A stretch of 64,000 nucleotides of DNA, taken from the NCBI RefSeq assembly GCF_947179515.1, contig NC_067473.1, positions 126,145,759 through 126,209,758 on the forward strand. Direction: 5' to 3'. The notes beneath the pieces were generated by a model. It had not been told where the DNA came from. It did not search any database and was given only the letters and a program-made list of their open reading frames with translations. A program made the translations under genes and the position numbers. The first letter of the stretch is position 1. Every line of letters begins with the position of its first letter. Of this stretch, positions 45,661-56,232 are shown piece by piece. Origin of the DNA: Apodemus sylvaticus (taxonomy: Eukaryota; Chordata; Mammalia; Rodentia; Muridae).

Positions 45661-45772
45661 GTTACCCATTCTTGAAACTTTATTTCCCCCCTACCATCTC
45701 ATCATAAATGTAATTAAATATAGAGAGTAAATGAAAGAAGCTTTTCCAAAATAAAAAAAAAAATAGACATTA

Positions 45773-46220
45773 GGTACCCCTCAATAGAAGAGTGGATGCA
45801 AAAAATGTGGTATATATACACAATGGAGTACTATTCAGCCATTAGAAACAATGAATTCATGAAATTCTTAGGCAAATGGATGGAGCTGGAGAATATCATA
45901 CTAAGTGAGGTAACCCAGACTCAAAAGATGAATCATGGTATGCACTCACTAATAAGTGGATATTAACCTAGAAAACTGGAATACCCAAAACATAATCCAC
46001 ATATCAAATGAGGTACAAGAAGAACGGAGGAGTGGCCCCTTGTTCTGAAAAGACTCAGTGAAGCAGTATAGAGCAAAATCAGAACAGGGAAGTGGGAAGG
46101 GGTGGGTGGGAAAACAGGGGGAGGGAAGGGGACTGATGGGACTTTCGGGGAGTGGGGGTCCAGAAAAGGGGAAATCATTTGAAATGTAAATAAATATATC
46201 AATAATTAAAAAAAATAGAA
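45773..46220 (+). mobile_element. Young 5'-truncated L1 with 14-bp target duplication
   Basis: Contains the last ~60 ORF2 codons (EEWMQKMWYIYTMEYYSAI region to the ISGY-type end) and the short G-rich 3' UTR, nearly identical in text to the complete L1 at 53635-60312. The duplication aaaaatagacatta is perfect at 45759-45772 and 46221-46234. Confidence 0.93.
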
Positions 46221-46289
46221 AAAAATAGACATTAAATTAAGCAGAAACATACATAAGAGTGAAACCGATCAGCCCCAAAGAGCTCTGAA

Positions 46290-47185
46290 ATCTCAAGTTA
46301 AAAAAAAAAGGATCAGGTATGGGGTGGGGGGAGACAGGAGAGAAGCCTAGAGACCCAGCTGTTGGGGTGGGGTTTGTGGGAATCTCTAGAAAGTCCTGGA
46401 GACCTGGGATGTGAGAGGCTCCCAGGACTCAATAGGGGTGTCTTTAGCCAAATTTCTCAACAGTAGGGAGATGGAACCTTAAGAGACCACCACTAGTAGA
46501 TAGATAGACAAGGTCCCAGTGGAAGGATGGGGGTATCAAACCACCTTCAAAACTTTTGACCTAGAATTGTTCCTGTCTAGAAGGAATGCAGGAACAAAAT
46601 GGAACAGAGACTGGAGGAAAGGCTGTCCAGTGACTGGCCCAACTTGGAATATATCCCATGGGCAGGCACAAAACCCTGACGCTATTACTGATGCTATGGT
46701 GTGCTTGATAACAGGAGCCTAGCATGGCTGTCCTCTGAGAGACTCCATCAGCATCTGACTGAGACAAATGCAGATACTTAGAGTCAACCATTGGACTGAA
46801 GTCAGGGATCCCTGTGAAAGAATTAGGTAAAGGATTGAAGGTGCTGAAGGAGATGGCAACCCCAGAGGAAGACCAACAGTGTCAACTAACCTGGACCCCT
46901 GGGAGCTCCCAGAGACTAAGCCACCAACTAGAGCATGCACAGGCTTGTCTGAGGCCATGAGCATGTTATATAGCAGAGGACTGCCTTGTCTGGCCTCAGT
47001 TGGAGAGGATGCTACTAATCCTGTAGAGACTTGATGCCCTAGGGAAGGGGGATGAGGAGAGTACTCTCTTAGAAGTGAAGGGGAAGGTAGATAGGGTATA
47101 GAACTTGGGAGGGGAGATCAGGAGGGGCAGCAGCATTTGTGATGTAAATAAATAAAATAATTAAGTAAAAAATATTAATAAAAAA
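46290..47185 (+). mobile_element. Lx-type L1 3' UTR
   Basis: agacccagctgttggggtgg, agaattgttcctgtctagaa, ctgacgctattactgatgct and gatgtaaataaataaaataa follow the Lx/L1VL 3' UTR. Same family type as 27193-27880, but longer. The target duplication is not clear. Confidence 0.85.
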
Positions 47186-47285
47186 GGGCAGGGAAGATTT
47201 CAGTCATTACTCTCAAGTCTATATGGATTTTTTGCAAAGGATTTCTTTTTGCAATGAAAAGACTCAGTTATTATTTTTATTATTT

Positions 47286-47468
47286 TTTCTACTTACTGTG
47301 TGTGTGTGTGTGTGTAAGTGTTTTTAGCTGGTATATTCCACAGAGCACACATGGAGGTTGGAGGACAACTCTTGGGAGTTGATTTTCTTCTACAGCCATG
47401 TGGGTTCCTGTAATCAAACTTAGGCTCATTAGACTCTGTGGCAGCTGTTCTTACCTGTTGACCCAGCA
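47286..47468 (-). mobile_element. (TG)n and B3/B4-type SINE
   Basis: (TG)n at 47298-47316. tggaggttggaggacaactc, gccatgtgggttcctgtaat and ttacctgttgacccagc match the reverse complement of a tRNA-derived rodent SINE. Confidence 0.7.
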
Positions 47469-47706
47469 TGAAAATACTGTTATTTTTAAAATAGAAGTCA
47501 ATGCAAAATCGTATGTGTCAGAGGGAAAGTGAAATAATTGTTCTTGCTCCTCTGTTAGTATAAAAGTCAATAGCTATGTGTTTTTCTTAAAATAGCAATA
47601 TGTGAAGATGAAATATTGACTTTAGATTAATGCTGTCTTAGTAATATAACTGAGAAACAATTTTAAAGACCAGGTAGGCCTTAAAGAAATTAATTATATT
47701 AGAAGC
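47469..47706. other. Unassigned
   Basis: About 240 bases, nothing recognised. Confidence 0.5.
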
Positions 47707-47865
47707 AATCAGCAGTTATGGAGATGGTTCAGTGGATAAGAAAACTTACTGGTCATGTAGAGGATCCAGGTTCAATTCCCAGTACTCCCATCAGGCATTC
47801 CACAACAATGTGTGATTCTAATTCCAGAGGATGTGACACCCACTTCTTGTACAACTGGGCATACA

Positions 47866-47900
<35 letters not shown>
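47707..47900 (+). mobile_element. B3-type SINE with (CA)n tail
   Basis: gagatggttcagtggataag and aggatccaggttcaattccc form the tRNA-like head. (CA)n is at 47861-47900. Confidence 0.75.
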
Positions 47901-47903
<3 letters not shown>

Positions 47904-47935
47904 TATAAGTAAATCAATATTAAAAATAGAAAGTA

Positions 47936-48080
47936 ATGCTACTAAGCATAATGATATATGCCCATAATCCAAGCACTCAAGAATCTGAGGTGGAAAGATT
48001 ATAAATTTGAGTCCAGGTTGGATGACATAGTGAGTTTGAGGCCAGCCTGAATGTTTTGAGGCTTTGTCTCAAAAAATATT
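47936..48080 (+). mobile_element. B1-like (proto-B1) SINE
   Basis: gcataatgatatatgcccat, ccaagcactcaagaatctga, gagtttgaggccagcctga and ggctttgtctcaaaaa follow a diverged B1 layout. Confidence 0.7.
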
Positions 48081-48564
48081 AATAAAAATAAAATATGGGT
48101 AGTAGATATCATCAAGAAATGTTTTAATGAAAAAATACTGGACAATATTTTCTGTGACTTAAGATAATTAATCTTAGTACAGTTTATAGATTGCAGAGAA
48201 GTAAGAGCCTTGGCTACCACTAAGACACTTGATATTACTAATCTAGGACCTCAGAGAGGTTGCATAATTGTCAAAGTCAATGCTATATATTCAAATAGCA
48301 ATGGACTCAGATGTGATTATTCCCTCAAGGGTGAACTGAAGTGTATAGTTTCTATTATTATGTTAAAACACATTTATAAAACAAATCTGTTACACAAGTA
48401 AATTCCCAGAAAGTAACTTAAACTGCAAGAACATATAACCCATTAGTATGTTAATATAAATTATATTACTAAATAGATAAACTGACTTATCCATTAATTC
48501 AGCTCAGAAAAATTCTAGTGTAAAAATTCTTCAGTAGCATGAGCTTTTTAAGATAGTTACTTAC
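48081..48564. other. Unassigned
   Basis: AT-rich, nothing recognised. Confidence 0.5.
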
Positions 48565-48975
48565 CTTGATCTATTCATCAAACATTATCAGGCACTAATC
48601 TATGTGCTATGTGCTGATGATTTCAGAAAGAATATTCATGGCTGTCACCTGGCTCCCCTTCTCACCAGAGCAGCAGGAAAATACTGAAATGCAAGTTGAA
48701 ATGAGTGACAGAAAGGGACCTAAAAAGAGGGCTGAGAATCTCCTGTATGTAGGAGTCCTCAGGGAGGAGAGAGTCTAGGGAACTCAATGAGCCTGTTAGG
48801 CCCAGGAATAGCATGGATACAGGCGCATGCTTGGGAAGAGTTTGGTGTATTTAATGACCTGAAAAATAATCCCTTGGAGATGGATAGTGAGAAACTGGGA
48901 GGTGAGAAGGTGGGCAAGGCAGGTGTCACCAGAGCAAGGTGACAGCCAGACAGGCCTTCATAGGTCACATGTCAG
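48565..48975. mobile_element. Ancient mammalian-wide repeat (L2-like)
   Basis: ctattcatcaaacattatca, tgcttgggaagagtttggtg, gcaaggtgacagccagacag and ggccttcataggtcacatg resemble a pan-mammalian repeat that I associate with L2-type LINEs. A similar layout recurs at 62935-63410. Confidence 0.5.
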
Positions 48976-49264
48976 TCAAGTTCAACATTTCTTTTTAAGC
49001 TACCCAGGCCTATATTTATTGAGCCAAGAGTGGAAATAGTTGGGTTTAGACTAGAACATCCACAGAAGCAGAAGCTTTGATAACAAAACCCAGACTTCTG
49101 AAAATATCACTGTCAAAGAAACAGACACCATTGGGACCTTTCTTATGGTTATATCATACCTCAAATTATTTTAAGGAATTGCCAGAGTCTACCTGTACTG
49201 GAAATGTTTACATTCATCATGGTAGCCACCTGGATTTCCAAGTCAGACCTTCATAGTCCACACC
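48976..49264. other. Unassigned
   Basis: About 290 bases with no recognised feature. Confidence 0.5.
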
Positions 49265-49482
49265 AGTGATTTTCCTCCTTATTAATGCTGCAACCCTTCC
49301 TCATGTTGTGATGACCCCAACCATAAAATTACTTTTTATTGCTATTTCATCACTGTAATTTTGCTACTGTTATGAATTGTAATGTAAATATCTGTGTTTT
49401 CGAATGGTCTTAGATGACCCCTATGCAAAGGTCATTTGGCCCCTAAGTGGTCATGACCTACAAGTTTGGAGCCATTGACTTA
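49265..49482 (+). mobile_element. URR1-type non-autonomous hAT element
   Basis: cctcatgttgtgatgacccc, aaccataaaattactttttat, cactgtaattttgctactgt, aattgtaatgtaaatatctg and ggtcatgacctacaagtttg match URR1. The ends cagtgatttt... and ...agccattg are decayed terminal inverted repeats. Confidence 0.8.
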
Positions 49483-51736
49483 TACCTCAGATATTTTGAT
49501 AATAAGGTGAGGTATTTTAGGGTGACAGTCTAAGAAGATCCTGATAAAAGAGTAAGAAACAGATAACTTTGTATGGCAAATACATGTTATATATCTTTAT
49601 TACTGCTTAACAGGAATTTAGTTAACCTCTGAAACTCTGTGTAATTACTGTTATTATGAACATTTTAAACATGCAGAAATAACATGAGCAACTCTCACAT
49701 TAGTTAGAAAGTGACAGACCTAAACTAAGATATAAGCTCTCCCAGACCAGAGCTAGGACACCTCTACTTAAGGGATTACTGCATGCGTCTAGTTTAGTCT
49801 AGCCACATAGTGCATTCTACAAGTCTGCTGATCAGTTTATATGATCGTCTCCACTGCCCAATACAAATTAGAAGACTAATTTATATCAGTAGGATTAAAA
49901 ACAATGGCTCTTTGACTTTAAAGCTGTCTGACATTGAGCCTGATAAATGGCTTACCAGATAAAGGTCCTGAGTTTGATCTCCAAATTCCACAATTTAGAA
50001 GGAGAAAATTATAACTTTCATAGGTTGCCCTGTGGATATACACCCATCCATACCCCCACACAATAAATAAATAGCCAAATAAACAAACACGAACAGATGG
50101 TAAGCTGGGAACAGTATTGAGTCTTTAAACGTATAGATTATGAGCCAGGAAGGCATCTATACAGTTGTCTAATTCATCCCATCTTAGAACAGATACCTCC
50201 CTCATCTGCCTCTTGAAGAAAATGAGATGATTCAGAATGCTGGCGACCATAGATTATATACTGGTAAGTTGGTAGCTACCTATATTTATAGAGGAATGGA
50301 TGGTATTGTGTTCGTGGTAATCATATTTTAAATCATATTTCTAAACTTTTGATTTGTTATAATGCTGAGTGAAAACACTATATTTATGTTTGATTTTAAA
50401 GGAATTTAGAAAGCTGGGCTTCTTGCAAAGAAATATACCAGATGTATGCTTCCTGTATTTCTTATGTTTATTAACATATAGCTACGCATTTTAGAAGTTA
50501 GATACTAAATTATAGAATAAAATATTCTGTCAATCTTACAATTTGACATACAGTACTAAGATATAACTCAATAAGGGAAATTTAGATTTCTCATACCTTT
50601 TCCAGGAGATATGAAGAAACAAAAGAAATCTTTTTAAAAAGATACACAAAAATCTCATACTTTCCTCTGAAACATTTTCTTCCCACTAAACATAAACAAA
50701 CCTCTCTGTAGCTCAGAAGTGTGCACATAGATCATTGTGGATCTTACAGCCCTGTGTTTATTTGTCTTGTCCCAATTGGGTTATAATCTGAAATTTTCTT
50801 CTGCTCATGATGGTCTACAATAACGGAGTAATTAAGAAGGAGTGAGGCACTGTTGAAAGAGCTCAAGGCAGCAGCCTGAAAGAGAACAAAACCTATTACC
50901 TAGCAGAAATATTTGTGTATATGTATACATCACCTCATTTTGTGCAAATAATGATTAAAACAAAGTCAAAATAAGTTTCTGAAGGAAAAATGCAGAGAAA
51001 GCTTCAGCATGCTTAGAAATACTGCCTTCTTAATGTCAGATATTTGCTAGTAAATATGACTGTATTAATGACTCCTAATCATGTTTTCATACATAGAGCA
51101 CTGACATTTACATGAAAATGAGTATATCTTCCAAGTACTGACATACAATGAAGCAGGAAGTCACTGTGGACTGAGTACATCCTCGATCCACATTTTATAT
51201 CAGAGTATCACATTCTCAAGCGACCTTATTAAAATCAAGCAGAATTGAGGAATAGGATATAATGTGGAGATGATCATTAACAATTACAATTACACAGTCA
51301 ATGGATCTCTAAGGGAAATCAACAAGTAGCCTGGAAATATCAGGGGCCCAGGGAGTCAACAAATGACCCTGGAACAACAGAGGTACCGTGGATGGGATCT
51401 TCATTATCACAGCTAGATAGAATCCTAATAGTCAAGCCCAGGGTTCCCAAACAGTCAGAGAGAAAGGTTGTAGATTGTGTTTATATTTAGTTGGTAAAAT
51501 AAAAACTCTGAATTTTTGTTAATTTTTGTTCTTGTTTTCCATGCCGCTATATAAGCAACAACTTTAAATTTCTAATTCAAGTTACAGCATAATTGGATTC
51601 CTTTTACAACATACACCTGGATAAGTTGGTTAAAAATGTTTATCAAATTGAGGTAGGATGACTTCTTATTACAGATGCATCTTTAAAAAATCAAACCTAT
51701 ATTGATAAAAGTAATCTTTTAAAACCTATAGAGTGT
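49483..51736. other. Unassigned, probably unique intergenic sequence
   Basis: AT-rich, no frames or repeats recognised. Confidence 0.5.
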
Positions 51737-52029
51737 TGGGCCAGTGAGATGGCTCATTGGGTAAAGATGCGTTCTGTGCAAACCTGGCAGTTTTCATCTG
51801 TAAAACATATGTTGTTGTATCCTATGGTCATATGCAGAAATACCTCATGGTATTAATGGGGAATCAAAATTCACGTGCTACTACTCAGCTTGCTCAAGAT
51901 TTAAATAAAACTCCTATAACTGTAATAAGTAGCAAAGTTATTTGATCCTTAGATGTAAAGGTAGAATTGTAGAAACCAGTTCTACAAAGTTGTCCTCTGA
52001 CTGCCCCACTGACATATGCACACACCACA

Positions 52030-52078
<49 letters not shown>
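51737..52078 (+). mobile_element. B4-type SINE interrupted by a foreign 150-bp segment, with (CA)n
   Basis: The head ggccagtgagatggctcatt...caaacctggcag (to 51790) and the remainder tttgatcc...aagttgtcctctgactgccc (from 51941) are colinear with a rodent tRNA-type SINE. 51791-51940 is not SINE sequence. A (CA)n tail lies at 52021-52078. Confidence 0.65.
51791..51940. other. Unidentified 150-bp insert inside a SINE
   Basis: Sequence from ttttcatctgtaaaac to gtagcaaagtta splits a SINE. It has no poly(A), no obvious terminal repeats and no duplication longer than a few T's. It stays open in the frame starting upstream (51757-51945), but I recognise no protein. Confidence 0.5.
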
Positions 52079-52079
<1 letters not shown>

Positions 52080-53149
52080 CTAATATTTTTTAATGGGTAA
52101 AAACTTGCATATAGTCTGATTTACTGAATAAAATATGAACTATAAAACTTGAAAATCCAAAGTCAATTTAAAGTGATTCCTTAAAACAGAGTATCCAGGG
52201 ATGGTTTTGTTAATTTTAGATTGTCAAATAAATGAGAAACATATGTGTGCCTGGAAACAGAGAAGTGCTCTCTAATTTTATGGCTTACTCTACTTATAGT
52301 CACTGCTTCTCAGACATTCTAACACTTACCCCTGGTCGCATTTTGTTTTCTTGTAGGTTATTTTAAAGATGATTAAGATCTATTAAGATGGTATCACATT
52401 TAAAGTGCAAGTATTAATTCATTTCATAGGAGGCTATGGTGTCCTGTGATAGGCATGGACATAAACACAGTGGCCATTTCTGTATGCCTGGAGTACACAG
52501 CTCTTCAAATTTCTCATTTAAGCACCAACCAAGAATCCCTTTTTCCCTACAGAAACAATTCATCTACACATCAGAAAAAATTCTAATTAATAATCAGTAG
52601 AAGTGAAGGAGGTTGAAAGTAAAAATGTTGCTCCAATTTTGAAGGAGGTGGGGAGCGGGGAAGGGTGGAATATGTTGTGAATTTTCCACTTGGAACATCA
52701 AACTACCTGTATATGAAATGACCTTTTGAGAAACATTCCTAATAGCATAGAAGATTTGAAAAAGTGGTGTGCCTGGAACACTCTGTACTAAACACCATTA
52801 AAAGGCCCTTCACTGCTGGGTGACTCAGACTCTGTAATATTTACACTGCTAATCACCAAGAGGACACATCATGAGTGAAGAGATTGCTTTCTGAAGCAAC
52901 TGTGGGGATTGGGGTGGAGGTTGGGGGGGGACACCTTAGATAGCATTTAAGGACATGTATTGATGAGTGTTTATTATGCTATCATCTTTATTACTGAATA
53001 CTCATGTCAAGTGATATTACATGAATTTCAGCTCCCCACTAATACAATGATTTATTTTCTCAGATAAAAAATACTTTATAGACTATAAAATTCTAAGTTA
53101 ATAAAGGAAACATACCAATAGCAACTTTTACAGTCCATTCAAATTCTCC
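52079..53149. other. Unassigned
   Basis: Probably unique. A G-run is at 52923-52930. Nothing else recognised. Confidence 0.5.
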
Positions 53150-53303
53150 AACATATAAATCTATGGAGTAGAAAGAGTCCAGAAGTAGATTCATACAGAT
53201 GGGATCAATTACATTTTGGCAAAATTAGGTAAAACCATTTCTGTTGGTTTTACCAAAATATAAAATTCTGCTCTGAGAGAAGTATTTAAAAAAGTAAAAA
53301 GAT

Positions 53304-53493
53304 GAGGGGCTAGAGCGATGGCTCAGTGGTTAAGAGCATTGACTGATCTTCCAGAGGCCCTGAGTTCAGTTCCCTGCAACCACATGGTGGCTCACAACCA
53401 TCTATAATGGGATCTGATGTCCTCTTCAGGTGTGTCTGAAGACAGCTACAGCATACTCACACATAAAATAAATAAATAAATCTTTATAAAATG
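53304..53493 (+). mobile_element. B2 SINE with 13-bp target duplication
   Basis: ggggctagagcgatggctca, accacatggtggctcacaac, gatgtcctcttcaggtgtgt and an A-rich tail. The duplication aaagtaaaaagat is perfect at 53291-53303 and 53494-53506, inside the ancient L1. Confidence 0.95.
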
Positions 53494-53634
53494 AAAGTAA
53501 AAAGATAAGCCACAGATACAAATAAATATTTGAAAATTGTACATCTAATAAAGGGCTTATATCTAGACTATATAAGGAACTTGAACAACTCAACAAGAAA
53601 AAGAAACCCAAATAACCTAATTAAAAAATAAGCC

Positions 53635-53655
53635 CTCTGAGAGACGGGGCAGCGG

Positions 53656-53686
<31 letters not shown>

Positions 53687-54901
53687 GGCTGGTCCAGAGG
53701 AAGGGCCATCAGCAGTAGAACCAAGCGGACAGTGTCCAGGCAGACCCGGCGCCCACGACCACTGGCCATCGCTGGCCAGCCAAGCTGCAAGCAGCGGCGG
53801 ATTTACGGTGCCTTTCACCACACAGAAGCCACATCAGAACTCTGCCTCCCGCCAGTCAGTTACGAGGGCTCCATATTGGATCTCGGTCGCCAGAGAAATC
53901 AGACTGAGGTACGCAAATATAACCCGAGACCAACATCGCGGGGGTCTAAGCCCAACGGGCGTTGGCCTGCACCCAGGCCCTGGGCTGATCGGGGGTCCAC
54001 CGGGGTGCAAACCCGGCCAGGAGGTTTTTTTCCTCCCGGGCCGGCGCGGGCACCACCACCATTTTGCCTAAGGGAAGCCAGGGAGACCTAGCAGGCAAAA
54101 CCAAACCGGCTAACAGGCATAGCCCGAGGCGGACATAGCAGGGGTCTCAGACGGTCAGGCCCTGGACTGCCCCCAGGTCCTGGGCTGCTCGGTGGGCCAT
54201 CTGTGTGCCGACCTGGCCAGGAGGTTGTTTATCCAGGCCAGTTTGCGCACCACCGCCATTTTGCCTACGGGAAGCCAGAGAGACCTAGCAGGCAAAACCA
54301 AACCAGCTAACAGGCATAGCCCAAGGCGGACATAGCAGGGGCCTCAGAGGGTCAGGCCCTGGACTGCCCCCAGGCCCTGGGCTGCTCGTTGGGCCATCTG
54401 TGTGCTGACCCAGCCAGGAGGTTGTTAGCCCAGCAGACTCTCCCAGCACTCTCAGGGAACTCGAGCACGCCACCATCCTAGCCACCTGACACACCCAATT
54501 AACACCCACAGCTGAGGGGAACTTTGCACCGACATTGGCCTGCCAGGCTTTTGCCTAGACTCAGGGCCTGAGCAGCTAGGCTAGCCTTGTGTGCACCAAC
54601 CCAGTTGGGAGTTCTGCTGCCCAGATCAGCCTGAGCGGCAGCACCACATCTCCAAGTCCTGCAAGTGGCTAGCTGGGTTTCCGGGCGGCCAGCTGGGAGA
54701 AGTCACTGTGCTCCAGTGAATCCAGTGGGCCCCAGCGGGAGCCTTCGGGTGTCTGCTTTGGGATCTGAACAGCCTGGGCAGCAGCACCCTGTCTACAAGC
54801 AGTGCAGGAGGTAAGCTGTGCACCAGAGGCCAACTGGGAAGGGGCAGCTTGCACTGGTGAGTCCAGCACTGACAAGACAAACTGACACCAGTGAGAACTA
54901 G
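53635..54901 (+). promoter_or_regulatory. L1 5' UTR/promoter with ~190-197-bp monomers
   Basis: A (CAG)n run is at 53658-53687. Three tandem units start at 53871, 54059 and 54256 (offsets 188 and 197); the first is the most diverged, and the third loses homology after ~54425. The other two share gcctaNgggaagccag, gacctagcaggcaaaacc and gcggacatagcagggg. The third begins at a YY1-like site: caaaatggcgg on the minus strand at 54253-54263. The unit before it has the weaker caaaatggtgg. A non-repeated linker (54426-54901) leads to ORF1. Monomeric L1 promoters drive sense transcription in murine rodents; activity here is inferred. Confidence 0.85.
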
Positions 54902-56173
54902 ATGGCAAAAGGCAAACGCAGGAACGTCACTAACAGAAATCAAGACAATATGGCAGCATCTGAACCCAATTCTCCTCTACCAACATGTCCTGGATACCCC
55001 ATCACACCAGTAAAACAAGATTTGGATTTAAAATCACTGGTCATGATGCTGGTACAGGAACACATGAAGGACATACTTAAAGAAATTCAGGAGAAATTGG
55101 ATCAAAAGTTAGAAGCCCTTGCAAGGGAAACACAAAAATCATTGAAAGAAATCCAGGAGAATACAAAAGCCAACAAGGAGGAAATGCAAAAAACACTTAA
55201 AGAAATACAGGAGAACTTTGGTCAACAGGCTGAGCTCATGAAAGACGAAACACAAAAATCTCTTAAAGAAATACAGGAGAACTTTGGTCAACAGGCTGAG
55301 CTCATGAAAGAGGAAACACAAAAATCTCTTAAAGAATTATAGGAAAACACAAACATGCAAGTGAAGGAGCTAAGCAAAACCATCCAGGATCTAAAATCAG
55401 AAGTAGAAACAACTAAGAAAACTCAAAGGGAGACAACTTTGGAGATAGAAAGCCTTGGGAAGAAATCAGGGGACAGAGATGCAAATATCAACAACAGAAT
55501 ACAAGAGATAGAAGAAAGAATCTCAGATGCTGAAGATTTCATAGAAACCATGGACTCAACAGTTAAAGAAAATGCAAAATGCAAAAAGCTTGTAACCCAA
55601 AATATCCAGGAAATCCAGGACACAATGAGAAGACCAAACCTAAGGATTATAGGCATAGATGAGAGTGAAGATTTACAACTTAAAGGGCCAGCAAATATCT
55701 TCAATAAAATTATGGAAGAAAACTTCCCTAACCTAAAGAGAGAGATGCCCATGAATATACAAGAAGCCTACAGAACTCCAAACAGACTGGACCAGAACAG
55801 AAATACTTCCCGTCACATAATAATCAAAACACCAAATGTTCTAAACAAAGAAAGAATACTAAAGGCAGTAAGAGAAAAAGGCCAAGTAACATATAAAGGA
55901 AGACCTATCAGAATCACAGCAGACTTTTCACCTGAGACTATGAAGGCTAGAAGGTCCTGGGCAGATCTCATGCAGACTCTAAGAGAACACAAATGCCAAC
56001 CAAAACTACTATATCCAGCAAAACTCTCAATCACCATAGATGGAGAAACTAAGATATTTCATGACAAAACCAAGTTTACCCAATATCTATCCACAAACCC
56101 GGCCCTAAAAAGGATAATAGGAGGACAACACCAATACAAGGAGGGAAACTTCACCCTGGAAAAAGCAAGATAG
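54902..56173 (+). pseudogene. L1 ORF1 (RNA-binding chaperone) with one nonsense codon
   Basis: ORF1 protein is the trimeric RNA-binding partner of L1 RNA in the cytoplasmic RNP. The frame begins MAKGKR at 54902 and runs 423 codons to TAG at 56171, broken only by TAG at codon 147 (55340-55342). From context this was CAG, because the two preceding repeat copies read KEIQEN there. A heptad-rich coiled coil occupies about codons 50-220. It includes perfect-length 66-bp (22-codon) tandem repeats at codons 99-120 and 121-142, with a third beginning at 143. The RRM (LRIIGIDE and RHIIIKTPN) and C-terminal domain (GRPIRITADFSPETM) are intact. At 423 codons it is longer than the ~360-370 that I know for murine ORF1, because of the repeats. 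A downstream Met (55355) could start only the C-terminal two thirds. Confidence 0.92.
55196..55342 (+). repeat. 66-bp tandem repeats in ORF1 coiled coil
   Basis: Starts at 55196, 55262 and 55328 give an exact 66-bp period. The first two copies are near-identical, and the third is cut by the nonsense codon after five codons. The unit encodes LKEIQENFGQQAELMK(D/E)ETQKS-type residues, about three heptads. It corresponds to the length-polymorphic region known in murine ORF1. Confidence 0.93.
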
Positions 56174-56232
56174 TAACCTTTCATCAAACCCAAAAGAAGT
56201 TAAGCATTCAAATTTAAAAAATAACGTCAAAA

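Noticed and set aside
53621..53821. Minus-strand frame in the L1 5' UTR, reminiscent of primate ORF0
   Set aside because: Begins with GTG rather than ATG, extends past the L1 boundary into flanking DNA, and ORF0 is known from primate L1 only.
53655..54071. 138-codon Ala-rich plus-strand frame in the L1 5' UTR
   Set aside because: Starts with GTG, and the Ala run is translated (GCA)n. It lies in promoter DNA upstream of ORF1 with no known homologue.
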